Below, piece by piece: positions 54,162 to 64,000 of a stretch of DNA of 64,000 nt. Every line of letters starts with the position of its first letter. The stretch's first letter is position 1. The stretch spans positions 133,829,350-133,893,349 of the forward strand of contig CM067369.1 in the NCBI GenBank assembly GCA_034401795.1, given 5' to 3'. The position numbers were made by a program, and so were the translations under genes. Source of the stretch: Chaetoderma sp. LZ-2023a. Taxonomy: Eukaryota > Mollusca > Caudofoveata > Chaetodermatida > Chaetodermatidae. The notes below the pieces were generated by a model. It was not told the DNA's origin and searched no databases. It saw only the letters and a list, made by a program, of their open reading frames with translations.

Positions 54162-54315
54162 AATGGAGGAATCTGGGTTTAGCTATGCCCGCCCATCTCT
54201 AGATAAGCTCAGCCCACGTTTCAACCGTGTTGGGTACTTTCTCAATCTCAATTTCCAGAAAACTATACAGGTAAGCTGTTGAATATTTAGAAACCAATTG
54301 GACTGGGCGCTGATG
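54162..54315 (-). mobile_element. Family 2 composite MITE, fragment
   Basis: AATGGAGGAATCTGGGTTT, CCCGCCCATCTCTAG and CAGAAAACTATACAGGTAAG, ending in a left family 1 arm. Confidence 0.6.
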
Positions 54316-54475
54316 ATTGACTGAGAAACTGGATTCATAGATTTCTCTGTAATGTTCATGAAAGATACAGTCCTCTTGATACACCTCGCGTATTCTTCAC
54401 CTGAAGTGAAAAGTAGATGCATCCACGGTCGTAACCATGGATATATAAGAATTTTTATATGACGTCAATGCCCCT

Positions 54476-54690
54476 TGAAATGTAGGTCATGCTGACGTAC
54501 TTTTGATGCATGGCACACGGCTAGCCTACCAGACATACACCCATGCAGTGAGTTTGGTTACTGTATACAAAAACTAATAACTACATCCCGGACAAGTTTC
54601 TATTTTGCTAAGTAAACCGTGAGAAGTAGGTCACACAGACCTACTTTTGATGAGTAACATATCATTAGCATGCAATGCATACAACAAATA
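54476..54690. repeat. Diverged tandem repeat (AGGTCAyrCTGACCTAC unit)
   Basis: TGTAGGTCATGCTGACGTAC and AGTAGGTCACACAGACCTAC about 150 bases apart, with TTTGGTTACTGTATAC between. Shared with 56135-56520. Confidence 0.65.
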
Positions 54691-55712
54691 CGCCTACAAC
54701 AAATCTCGAAACGAAAGATGACTGTATGCTGCCTGTGTAATTTACTATTGATTCCAATGGAAGACCTCTCCATCGCCATGCTAGGTCACCTTGGTCTAGT
54801 TCATATATTACTGTTAGTTTATGACCAAAGGTACCCACCTACCAAGTTAGAAGTCAATAGGTCCAGATTTGACGAAACGAACCAGGTCTGATGTCAATCC
54901 ATCGGTCCGCATACAGAGAAACTGTCTCATTTATTTACGCCGTTGTCGACAGCCGTACAGATAGAAAGACCGTCGGACAGGCGGCAGGAAAGATAGCTGG
55001 GCAGTCATTACTATAGCTCAGCTGGTCGAGTTAGCTGAGCTAAGGATTCTTACGTCATTATAGTCAGAGTCTACTCTTACTCGGCCCTCCCCTGTAACAT
55101 ATATTTGGACCCACACCCCGACCAGCTATATCTGTCACAGAGGAGGGTCGAGTCAAAGCGGACTTGGATTAAGGCCATTACCGAGTCATTTTTCGAATAT
55201 TTCAAGTAGGCGTCTTCAACTAGATAATATCTGATATTAAAATAACTCAATTACGTCTAATACAAAGAGTTCGAGAAAAACGGATACGATAGGATATTAA
55301 TCCACTAGATGTGAGAAAGATTATAAATCTAATGCCACTGGAATAGAGACGATTTCTAGATTTGTTTGAACTGCTGGACAAAGCCATTAATCATTTAGGA
55401 ATCTATGTAGTATTGACAAAATAAGCCTTTTTGAATTTATCGGTTATCCCATAGACTAGAGGGATACATTCCAGGATAAATTCAAACTAAACATACAATG
55501 CAGCGATTAGATTTCCTTTAAAAGAGTACCGGTAGTCGTCGGCTTATTGCATTGGAATCCGCTGAAGCCTGGACGAAGTTTAGGAGGTGTCGTCAATTGA
55601 ATCTTTCTGGAACAAACGAGAGCTTTAGTTCAGAGGCAATTTTCTATTTTGGCCATATACTTAGCGTACAAATAACAAAAATAGCGACAAGCATTCCCGA
55701 GGCAATAATGAT
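54691..55712. other. No gene recognised
   Basis: A short palindrome TAGCTCAGCTGG/TTAGCTGAGCTA at about 55014 and an imperfect stem ACTCGGCCCTCCCCTGTAAC/GTCACAGAGGAGGGTCGAGT at about 55079-55155. Confidence 0.4.
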
Positions 55713-55806
55713 CTACCCTAGTAACGCAGCTTACCGGGCCAATGATGGGCTGATACTGGTATATCGGCACGGTATCGGCCCATCAAGCTGCGTTATCTGT
55801 GTAGTG
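55713..55806. repeat. Family 4 palindrome
   Basis: TACCCTAGTAACGCAGCTTA and AAGCTGCGTTATCTGTGTAG are inverted; the centre holds CGGCACGGTATCGGCCC. Confidence 0.75.
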
Positions 55807-55851
55807 GTGTATGACCATTGTAAATGATGACGATGATGATGTATAGTGGAA

Positions 55852-56060
55852 TGTAAGATTTATTTAAACAGTCCCGATAAATTATCAATAAATGCGTTGA
55901 ATTTTGTACTTAAACGTTACGGGGTTTATCACTCAGTCATTTATGAAACAAGTATACCTACTTTGTTAAGATTTATTTAAACAGTCCCGATAAATCATCA
56001 GCAAATGTGTTAAATTTAGTACTTAAACTTTATGCCTTTATCCCTCAGTCATCTAAGAAT
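55852..56060. repeat. Direct duplication, period about 113 bases
   Basis: AGATTTATTTAAACAGTCCC occurs at about 55858 and 55971, each followed by GATAAATyATCAryAAATG. Confidence 0.85.
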
Positions 56061-56134
56061 ATCTTATGCCTAGTAAAATGATGATGATGATGGTGATGAT
56101 GATGACTACGGACCAATAGCCCTACGCTATGATA

Positions 56135-56520
56135 ACCAGACAAAGTAGGTCATGGTGATCTGATTTTGATATACATGACACACATTTTAGGTGATGATGT
56201 ATCCATTTAGCAAGTTTGGTGACTATGTGAAAACTCCTCAAACTATACTCTATATAAATAATCAAGCCGAGAGTGAAAAGTATGTCACACAGGCCTACTT
56301 TTGATTGGCGATATACCTTTACTGTACAATGCATCCATACACCAGGTTTGGTTACAGTATACGAAAAACTTTTGAAACTATAGCTCAGACAATAAAAAAC
56401 TATGATCTTCAGAATATCATGAAAATTAGGTCATACTGACCTACTTTTGAGATATAAGAAACTGTTAGCTTACAATGCATCCATACAGCAAGTGTAGCTA
56501 CTGTATACATATTGATCTGG
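56135..56520. repeat. Diverged tandem repeat, same unit as 54476-54690
   Basis: AAGTAGGTCATGGTGATCTG, AAGTATGTCACACAGGCCTA and TTAGGTCATACTGACCTACT, about 150 bases apart, with ACAATGCATCCATACA in each unit. Confidence 0.65.
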
Positions 56521-56550
56521 TATTGTTGGGAGAAATTAGTTGTGTACAAC

Positions 56551-59237
56551 CAGGGGCACCGGAAGCACGGAGGCAGCTGGCCCACTTTCCCTTTGGGCAC
56601 GGGGGCAGGCGTGCCCTTTAGCCATTTCTCTAGAAAAAAATTAAACTTCAGTTTAGAACTTTAAAAAGGATTTTTGAATATTCAGAGCAGACTAAGCATT
56701 CAGCCCATAACGTAATATGGGAGTGCTTTAGGCTGGAGATCTTTTTTTCTTGCATACAATGGTTCTACACCAGAGAAAAATGCAAACACCTTTCTCTCCC
56801 AGAAAGTTGAGACGTGTAGGCAAATGTCCTACCAACATTCCTCCACCCTGGCTATTACTTTCTACTCGTAAGTCTAATAGCGACGTGGAATTACTATGTG
56901 TACCCAGGTTTTCAGTTTCAACTCACATGTTTAATGGAGAAGCTCACCGGGTCATGGTTTCCAATTTCAACTCGCAACACTATAAGTTGCTATTTATGTA
57001 GTGGTAGTTACATGTCACATATTGACTACTTTATTATTGATGTGTTTTGTACCTTATCATTATTGTGATACTTGACGTCTTCAAATCTGAACACGGTTCA
57101 CGCATCTTTGCAAGTAAAGGTAAGATACGAATTTGACATAATAGTGTCTCACTCTCCGTTAATACATTAGTGGGTACAATAGAATATATGTGCGATGATG
57201 GGTGGCTGGGCGTAGCCACGTGCATGGTAACACTACAACAAGGGATATTCCCGGCGATGTTTGTGGAATTGTAGAAGTGGTAACAACTCTCAAAATCACA
57301 TTTTAATTGATGCGTAATGCGTATACTGTATGCAAAGGTAGAAATAATTTGTATACACATGGCCGTAATATGGGCTCGATGTCAGTGGGGGCAGTTTAGG
57401 AACGGGTCTAAGATTTGTTGTTCCCCTCCTACAGAATGCGAGGAGGGTGTGTTCTTTGGGGGTGGGATGGGGGTGTTCAATCCGACGAATGTGAACATTA
57501 GATGCGCATAGAAATCATCTCCTGTATTGTGATTAATAAATAGCATCCTCTTGGACCTTTGAATACCGTACTTTTTGTATGACTATGAGCACCCCACCCA
57601 CCCGACCCACCTGATCAACTCGTACGGTCGTCATGCACATGTTTAGTATGTCAAGCTTTCCTAGTTCTAGCTATAAGCGATGATACCACCGCCCACACGA
57701 AAGCAAATTAAGACATTTCAAGGCCTCCTTTGATTAGTCTGAGTCTGGGCCAGATGTCCCTCCGACAACGCTACATCAATATGGCTATGTAAGAGGCTGC
57801 GAAATCATAATTTAAATCACTCATTCCATACACGATAGCTGTTGAATAGTTTACTAATTTGACTTGGCGGTATTGCTACCTCAGGCAGCAGCAGTGTCAA
57901 ATAATATTAGTTTTAAAATGTTTCCAGAATATTTAACACACCCTAAAAAATTTACTATATTTAGTAATTAAATTATTTTGTGTCAGTCGTCCGTCAAATA
58001 TCCATTCAACATCTGTCCACTTGTTTCTTTAAGCGAGTCATCAAGAACAATTGGGCAGGAATGGTCCTAAGGGTCAGATCAACGGTTCTTCACATGCTCA
58101 AAATGATTGGTCGATTAGACTTGCGGCTGTCTTGGATAACCTAGTTTTCACAAAAAACACTCAGATACAACGCGCTTAAATCATTTCTATGAAGATGTAT
58201 AATTAAAGGATCATATTATTATTAAAGGGATACTTCATTGGAAAGCTCATCCAATGTTCTAAACGTTTATGTATTATTTTTTATATTAAAAAAAATGTTG
58301 TTAAGCTAATTATAATTTTAAAATAAACCCTATTGACCACTTGATTGACTAAATCTAGGGAAAATGTTGTATTTTATATATGCAAATAACTCAGTGAAAA
58401 CTTTACATAAATATTTCGAAAATTGGTTGAGCTTTGCATTGGTACGTGGCTTCAATAATTTTGTGATTGTTGTTTAGGAGCGTTTTAAGATGCGTTACCC
58501 TGTAGCGCAAATGTAACTCAGCTGCCGACTGAGCAATTTAGAAGTTATTTGTTTGATTAGCGTCTATCGAGTTTCTTGATTCCAGGTCCCATCACACCAT
58601 ATCTAGGCTGGTTTATATTGCGGTCTATTATTTGTAACGTCTCCATCGTTTTACACTGGTACCCATCTATACTCCTGAGTTGAGTGAAGGATATAGCCTA
58701 TGTTTCCACCTCATCTTCCACACGATCGCCTGGCAATCGATGGCTGAGAAATTTAACTTGGGAAATTTTTTTTAAAGGAAATATAAATAGGAACTACGGT
58801 CTAATCAAATTATTTCCACTGCAAACCCACCACACCCGATCCCACACTCCACCCACGCCCATGGGCCCACTCTGTCTCACTCGCTCGCTCACTTACTGTT
58901 ACACACACGCACGCACACGTTTCCAATTGACTAGAAGCCGGCATCAGAGGATAATATTGCCCACTATAATGTAAATTCAGAATAGGTACAAAGGACCAAA
59001 GAATACATAAGTTCACTCAACATTGCTCTAACATTTAAATCTGGATCATAGGAAACTCAGAATGCAGAAAATCGATTCTCAGTCAGCTTGCATGATTCAA
59101 TGCTTTTTCTTGTGGTGTTTGGGTAGGTAGGTTGGTATCCCCGAACACCTTCTGTGAGAGGGAAAAAACTCATTTCAGATCTTTGTGCCCTTTTTGTGGA
59201 ACCTGCCCCCGCCCCTCAAATTTGCTTCCGGCGCCCA
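56551..59237. mobile_element. hAT-like non-autonomous element
   Basis: The left end is CAGGGGCACCGGAAGCA. The right end, read from the other strand, is TGGGCGCCGGAAGCA. TGTACAAC occurs directly outside both ends (56543-56550 and 59238-59245), matching the 8-base target duplication of hAT elements. Both subterminal regions contain GGGGGCAGG and a GGGCAC block. No transposase was found in the 2.7 kb interior, which carries a family 1 hairpin at 57838-57938. It ends 218 bases before the Tae4-like exon. Confidence 0.6.
57838..57938. repeat. Family 1 hairpin, inside the hAT-like element
   Basis: GCTGTTGAATAGTTTACTAA, tip GGTATTGCTACCTCAGGCAG, right arm TTTTAAAATGTTTCCAGAAT. Confidence 0.55.
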
Positions 59238-59454
59238 TGTACAACCCATGTATTTACCATAGCATATATGTTGCGAACTACCTGTATTATCACGTAGTCA
59301 CGTATAGATGAAATCATCCAATTTCCATCAATTTTAATTATATTGAATTGAGCGTTGTAGTTGCCTTACAGAATGACCATCATTCTACGGATTATTAAAA
59401 AAATTAAGGATTTTATATGGCCATACATGTTACATCATTATTTGTTTGTTTCAG

Positions 59455-59968
59455 ATTCCACTACCTCCATTCAGCAAACTCAAGGAATATTACCCAGGAT
59501 ACAAGCACCACGGTGGGTACTTTACAAACCGTCGCTTCATCCAGTATATCGGTGTGGCCACGGAGAGCCTCCTACATGACACGAGTGCCCTGCGACTCTC
59601 ACACTCGCTGAACAAAATTGGTGAAAAACATTCTATGGGATCCGAGATGATCCACCTATCCAAATACGGCCATGACAGTGTGACGAGCAGCAATGGACTC
59701 CAGTATCTATTCCACCCGATAGCATTTGGACCATATATGGCTGACAAATATGGTTATCCTAATATTTCACGGGTGCATGCAATGGACCCGGATATGACTA
59801 AGAAGGAATTCTGGGGCAAGCAAGGGATTCTACAAGTGTTAACTTACACCAAAAAAGGCAACATCCCAATCGGACATATTGCATTGTGGGACTGTGACCA
59901 TTTCCATCAAACAAATGACTGGATATCGCAGCACATGTTACTTACTGTAGAATTCTGGCAAACACCAG
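59455..59968 (+). CDS. Exon encoding a Tae4-like (domesticated amidase effector) domain with Ser at the catalytic Cys position
   Basis: The segment is bounded by a strong acceptor (TTTGTTTGTTTCAG) and a donor (CACCAG|GTAATT) and encodes 171 residues plus one base. Its ordered motifs resemble Tae4, a bacterial type VI secretion cell-wall amidase of the NlpC/P60 fold: an N-terminal YYPGYKHHGGYFTN, then HDTSALRLSHSLN at residues 41-53, the position of the nucleophile helix, then WGKQGILQVLTY (120-131) and GHIALWDCDHF (140-150) with the expected catalytic His at 141, ending in LLTVEFWQ. Residue 44 is Ser (AGT) where the family nucleophile is Cys; the Asp usually needed may be Asp155. Animal homologues (dae genes) arose by transfer from bacteria and act against bacteria. 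Here peptidoglycan cleavage may be lost, or a binding or Ser-based role retained. The signal-peptide exon was not found. Activity is unknown; the fold assignment is fairly sure. Confidence 0.75.
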
Positions 59969-59999
59969 GTAATTTTAATTGTATATATATATATATATA

Positions 60000-60340
60000 T
60001 AGCCATCCGTCGCTCAAATCGCAATTCCTCCTTAACGGTTTGACCGATTTCAACCAAATTTGGCTGGAAAGATCCTATGGTCGTAGGCTCCAGACCCTCT
60101 TTGCAAGGTCAACCCACAAGCCAAGCTTAGTGAAGATATCTTCTGCAGAACTAGTTATTATCATCAGGAAATGCAACCAAATTTCCCTAAGGCGTTATCT
60201 TGACACAAGTCATGGTGGGTGAAGATCCCTTCAGTAGAACTTGAGATATCATCACGAAATGCAACACAATTTCTTTAACTTGATAACCATGACTTTGACC
60301 TTACGACCCCAAAATTAATAGTCTTCATCTAACCCCCAAC
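60000..60340 (+). repeat. Dispersed repeat after the Tae4-like exon
   Basis: Three diverged units with AAGATAT/AAGATCC, TCAGTAGAACTTGAGATATC and AAATGCAACACAATTTC. It lies in the putative intron. Confidence 0.5.
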
Positions 60341-60590
60341 TGCAACACACAGGCCAGCGTTGATGAAGATGCATTCAACAGAATTTGAGTTAGCATCCTG
60401 AATCATAAACCACTCTCTTTAATTAAATCAGTATGCCATGACCGTTTGAACCCATAATTAATAGGGTTCTTCGTGCTCCCAATGGCAACACATAGACCAA
60501 GGATGTTGAAGATCCATTCAGAACTTGAATTATCACACGGAAATGAAAGCCTGGCCGAACAAACACATTAACAGACAAACAACCAAAACG

Positions 60591-60612
60591 CCCCCCCCCC
60601 CCCCCCCCCCCT
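60591..60612. repeat. 22-base C run
   Basis: Homopolymer between repeat-derived sequences. Confidence 0.95.
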
Positions 60613-60718
60613 CTCCTCGACCCCCAGCCATTTCCAGCTGCCCACTTTGTACCCGTATTTGAATTTATGTTACCACTGAATTCCCACAATCTAAATTTCA
60701 AAGTAACCATACAGGTAA

Positions 60719-60798
60719 TCTGTTGGATATTTCAAACTAATCTGACTTGGAGCTGTTACTGCCTGTAGCAATCAAATTAGTTTCAAAATATTCAAAAG
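60719..60798. repeat. Family 1 hairpin
   Basis: TCTGTTGGATATTTCAAACT pairs with AGTTTCAAAATATTCAAAAG. Confidence 0.6.
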
Positions 60799-60959
60799 AT
60801 GGCTATTAAATTGTAAATTCACCAAAACATACGATTCAGACAGTTACTGGCGGACCTGTAGTACGTTGATATGTTCTATGATACCGATAGCGTCATGTAA
60901 ATGTCAATACCGTCCAGCTCTACTGTCATGCCAGGCCTACGTTATTTGATTTGGATGCC

Positions 60960-61308
60960 AATGGACTTTTCAAGTTTTAGCAATGCCCCGCCCATCTCTA
61001 GCTAAGCTCCACCCACGCTTCACCCGTGTTGGGATCGATAGATCCTTGAACTCCCTAACTATCAATTTCCAGAAAACTATACAGGTAAAATGTTGAGTAT
61101 TTTGAAGCCCAGTCAAATTAGTTTCAAAATGTTCAACAGCATATTTATTAAATAGAAGACATGCAATTCGTACAACGTGTCGAACTATTAAGCGTTTAAG
61201 GCAGACTAAATCGAGTCATTCATGCTGTAATTGATTATGATGTCAGGCTACACTACATGTAGTTGATTGTGACGTCATATGATGGATGGATAAACTGGAA
61301 ACGTCCAA
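60960..61308 (-). mobile_element. Family 2 composite MITE, copy 6
   Basis: ATGGACTTTTCAAGTTTT, GGGATCGATAGATCC, right arm of a family 1 hairpin, and TGACGTCA at 61270. Confidence 0.65.
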
Positions 61309-61644
61309 ATACCACATTTTAATTATGACATATGTACGTGAGTGTCAGATCAGATCCCTCCATTGATGAGACGTCACCATTCTCCGAATCACACAAGCAT
61401 TACACACTTAATATTAAACAGGTATATGATAGCGCCTGGATTATAATTATGATAAACCTTGATAACATCTCTGTTAACGCTGATGTCATTGTCGACTATA
61501 ACCAACCTTTACATTAAGAAAACCTCTTACTAGTTGCCTGGAGAAGCAATGTTGATAATGTATCTAATTTTGTATAAGCCTTTTGACCTTACAATCAAAT
61601 TGGATAGGACACATAGAAATATTTGAAATATAACAAATATCCGA
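61309..61644. other. No gene recognised
   Basis: No motif or repeat identified. Confidence 0.4.
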
Positions 61645-61736
61645 ATGAATATTGTAAAAATAATTTGACTAGAAGATGTCGATTCCTATGACAGCAATAC
61701 ATTTCCTGTCAAATTAGTGTCAAAATCTTTAACAGT
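61645..61736. repeat. Family 1 hairpin, diverged
   Basis: AATAATTTGACTAGAAGATG and GTCAAATTAGTGTCAAAATC around a CCTATGACAGCAATAC tip. Confidence 0.5.
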
Positions 61737-61821
61737 TTACCTGTGTATGGATACCTTGAAATTGAAAGTTCATGGACGAGTGTTAAGTAAAATATCGTAT
61801 GTCCAGAGGCAAATACCGTTA

Positions 61822-62055
61822 TCCTTTAATCCTCAAATTTATTCAAGAAAATTTCAGTTTTGTCATAGAAAATGTCCATTTTGCAGACCAGGAGAAGACT
61901 ATTTTTGAAAATTTACCACTGGATTGACTGGCTCTGTTATCGAGTCAGTCATTCCATTGGTAAATCTTCAAAAATAGTCTTTTGGTCTGCAAATGGACAT
62001 TTCTTAAGACCCCTACAGAAGTCGTTTTTAGCTGATATGAGTGTTGAAGGGTTAA
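61822..62055. repeat. Family 3 hairpin MITE, full length
   Basis: CCTTTAATCCTCAAATTTAT, ACCACTGGATTGACTGGCTC with GAGTCAGTCATTCCATTGGT, end GTTGAAGGGTTAAT. Confidence 0.8.
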
Positions 62056-62408
62056 TGGATACCGAACATTAGTTGAATTTTTATATAAAACATTTAGACA
62101 GGATGCTAAGAGTAAACTAAGTCAAAAGTAGCTAAAGTTACTAGTCACTAGTGACCTCATTAATTTGCACAACGATTCATAACTGTCCCCTGTAGATGTA
62201 AATTTTTATAGTGAATTACGTAGTCATAAATTTCTGTATTTTCGCAAACCATAAAACATTATCGCACATGAGAACTATATAATTAAGCCAACAAAAATCT
62301 CTAGAGATAAATAATTATCATACGTAATTAAACCTGAGTGCCCGCACTCATATAGCAATCTTTATTTAGATTGATAGGCATATGACAATCAGATGCTCAT
62401 TTACCCGG
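62056..62408. other. No gene recognised
   Basis: AT-rich spacer between two family 3 MITEs. Confidence 0.4.
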
Positions 62409-62630
62409 TTAACACTCATATCAGCCAAAAACGCCTTCTGCGGTGGTCTTGAGAAATGTCCATTTGCGAGACTATTTTTGAAAATATACCACTGAAATGA
62501 CTGGCTCGATAACCGAGCCAGTCATTCCAGTGGTAAATTTTCAAAAATAGTCTTCTCTTGCCCTGCAAATGGACATTTTCCATGAAAGAATTGAATTTTT
62601 TTAAAACAAATTTGATTGTTAAAGGGTTAA
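62409..62630. repeat. Family 3 hairpin MITE, full length
   Basis: GTTAACACTCATATCAGCCA, perfect central stem TGACTGGCTCGATAACCGAG, end GTTAAAGGGTTAAT. Confidence 0.8.
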
Positions 62631-62984
62631 TCAGACATATGCGCATTTAATGACCATCGCCACGTAAGTAGAAGAGGGTATTGCGATCAGGTCGTCCGTA
62701 TGTGCGTGCATGCATTCATAAGTGTGTGTCCGGAGATGTAGCTAAAAACTAGATTCAATTTTAACACAATGAAGGAACTAACAAAACGGGATGGCGAGGG
62801 TCTGTAATCTCTGATTGCTCTTGTTAAACCAGCCATGTGTTGTTTATCAGCAAATATTTAATATGCTAGAAATAGCAAATTCTATTGCAACGAAAAAAAA
62901 TCACTTGTAATTTCGTGAGCAGTTTTTGATGATTTTTTCGCTTACAGTGCTGATGGCAGTGATCGTTAAGATATTTATGCAATG

Positions 62985-64000
62985 ACATCCTCTCCTGGCC
63001 TTATATTTTTATATTTGTTGGCTCCCATTAGTGCGAATTCCAAGGCCCTCTGTGCTGGTCTTCTGGCATCCTTAGCACATGGCCAAACATGGACCATTTT
63101 TGCTGGCCGAATTTTACGGACATTGGCGATGTATTACACATCTTGTATAGTGCATCGTTGGAAATTATGCTGTCTGGCCATCAGTGTGCGTAGGTGTTTG
63201 TGGTAGCGGGCATCAAGTCTGTCTAGAGATGCCTTTGGAGTTGCACGGTTATTACAGTTATACAGCATCAAGGATACGCAGGCCAATGCAGTCTTTTTGC
63301 CAAGGGCATCTTTGATCTACAAATTCATTGTTTCCAGACGGACGGGAAAGCTATGTTCTTCATGACGCAGCAATGTCAGCAGTACTGCAGAACACCGAGC
63401 CCAGGATTTTACTTTTCCTCCATGCTTCGCCGCCACGAAGTGGATCGTCATTTTCCTTTAGTTGCATGCTTTGTCGATAGGTATATGTGGGTAAACTCTG
63501 TTTTGGATTCCTTCAGAGATTCTCAATTTTCGTTTGCTTGCAGCTATTGGTAGTAGTTCGTCAAGGGATTTCTTTTACTCGTCGATGAAGTCCACAGTCC
63601 ACATCGTAGGCATATTCCATCTCTAGCGGCATATCTAGCGTGGACACTGGGGGGTTTGGTCTTGTGTAATCCTCCCCCCCCCCCCCCCACACCCCCCCCC
63701 CCGCACAGATTTAAATGCAGTAGCAAGGTAGCAGGCTTAAAGTACAGGGCATAGACCATCTCCCTGTGGGGATCTGATTTATGTCTCAAACTCTGCAGAC
63801 TTCACTGACTTGACTCGTACTCTCAGTTCAGTATCTATCAGTAGTAGTCTCACTAATCATAGCTCATCTTCATTGCAACTTGCCTGCCATAGTACATCTA
63901 GGATATTTGAGCGTTTCATGATGTCGAATGCTAGTGACATGTCAATGCACATTTTGTGGAAAGCCCAGTGTGTGGACATGACTACTGACACAAGCATGCA
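62985..64000 (-). pseudogene. Decayed RTE/Jockey-like LINE reverse transcriptase, 3' part
   Basis: From the right edge on the minus strand: about 63960-63910 reads DMSLAFDIMKRSNILDVLWQ (RT motif A region). Near 63775 is SPQGDGLCPVL (motif B type). Near 63620 is AYDVD where the FADD motif should be. Then RLDARYHKHLRTLMARQHNF (about 63215-63160) and, at about 63060-63000, RRPAQRALEFALMGANKYKN, the usual C-terminus of RTE-like RTs. Numerous stops and frameshifts, and a C-rich interruption at 63670-63703. It continues beyond the window. Confidence 0.7.

Noticed and set aside
55012..55085. tRNA-like TAGCTCAGCTGGTCGAG
   Set aside because: It is part of a short palindrome and lacks a GTTCGAATC-type B box and a cloverleaf.
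56730..57000. Possible fourth nuclease-family fragment
   Set aside because: Only scattered similarity to the LPPT region in mixed frames; not above chance by eye, and it lies inside the hAT-like element.

Overview
The window is intron-rich, repeat-rich animal DNA with no prokaryotic features: no operons or Shine-Dalgarno sites, long microsatellites, splice-type exon borders, SINE, LINE and DIRS debris, and hundreds of bases of hairpin MITEs. It looks like a marine invertebrate such as a lancelet, hemichordate, echinoderm or mollusc. The sequence alone does not let me choose between them. One 500-base run of N (15882-16381) marks an assembly gap.

Protein-coding content is sparse. (1) At 7716-10946 on the minus strand lies a 1076-codon uninterrupted reading frame. 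I read it as a large protein with an XPG/FEN1-like (PIN-fold) nuclease core and a C-terminal Tesmin/TSO1-type CXC cysteine cluster. Two decayed relatives sit at about 12400-14200 (+) and 52330-53766 (-), so the window holds three members of one multi-copy family. (2) At 59455-59968 (+) a single well-bounded exon encodes a whole domain resembling the bacterial type VI secretion amidase effector Tae4, of the kind domesticated in animals as dae genes. Serine occupies the expected catalytic cysteine position. (3) At 36624-41154 lies a decayed DIRS-type (tyrosine recombinase) retrotransposon, with inverted terminal repeats, an internal complementary region, and gag, RT, RNase H and recombinase remnants in scrambled order. 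It is nested in an apparently non-coding outer repeat of the same architecture (33837-42448). (4) A decayed RTE/Jockey-like LINE occupies the right edge on the minus strand.

The rest is mostly repeats. Family 1 is a roughly 70-100 base hairpin with TTGAATATTTTGAAACTAAT-type arms. Family 2 is a 320-400 base composite element carrying perfect TGACGTCA (CRE) octamers. Family 3 is a roughly 220 base hairpin MITE bounded by TTAA-CCCTTT-like ends. Family 4 is a roughly 85 base palindrome built on AACGCAGCTTACTGGGCC. A TTAA-flanked 2 kb element (23494-25467), a hAT-like 2.7 kb element with an 8-base direct repeat (56551-59237), a SINE, several 150-160 base tandem arrays, and an uninterrupted 892-base (CA)n tract complete the picture.

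Layout: 1-7000 MITEs and low-complexity DNA; 7.7-14.2 kb nuclease-like gene and its relic, 5' ends facing each other; 14.5-33 kb MITEs, gap and microsatellites; 33.8-42.5 kb nested DIRS-type elements; 42.6-52 kb tandem repeats and MITEs; 52.1-53.8 kb SINE plus nuclease-like relic; 56.5-60 kb hAT-like element followed by the Tae4-like exon; 60-64 kb repeats and LINE relic. All functional assignments come from motif recognition by eye; no database search was run.
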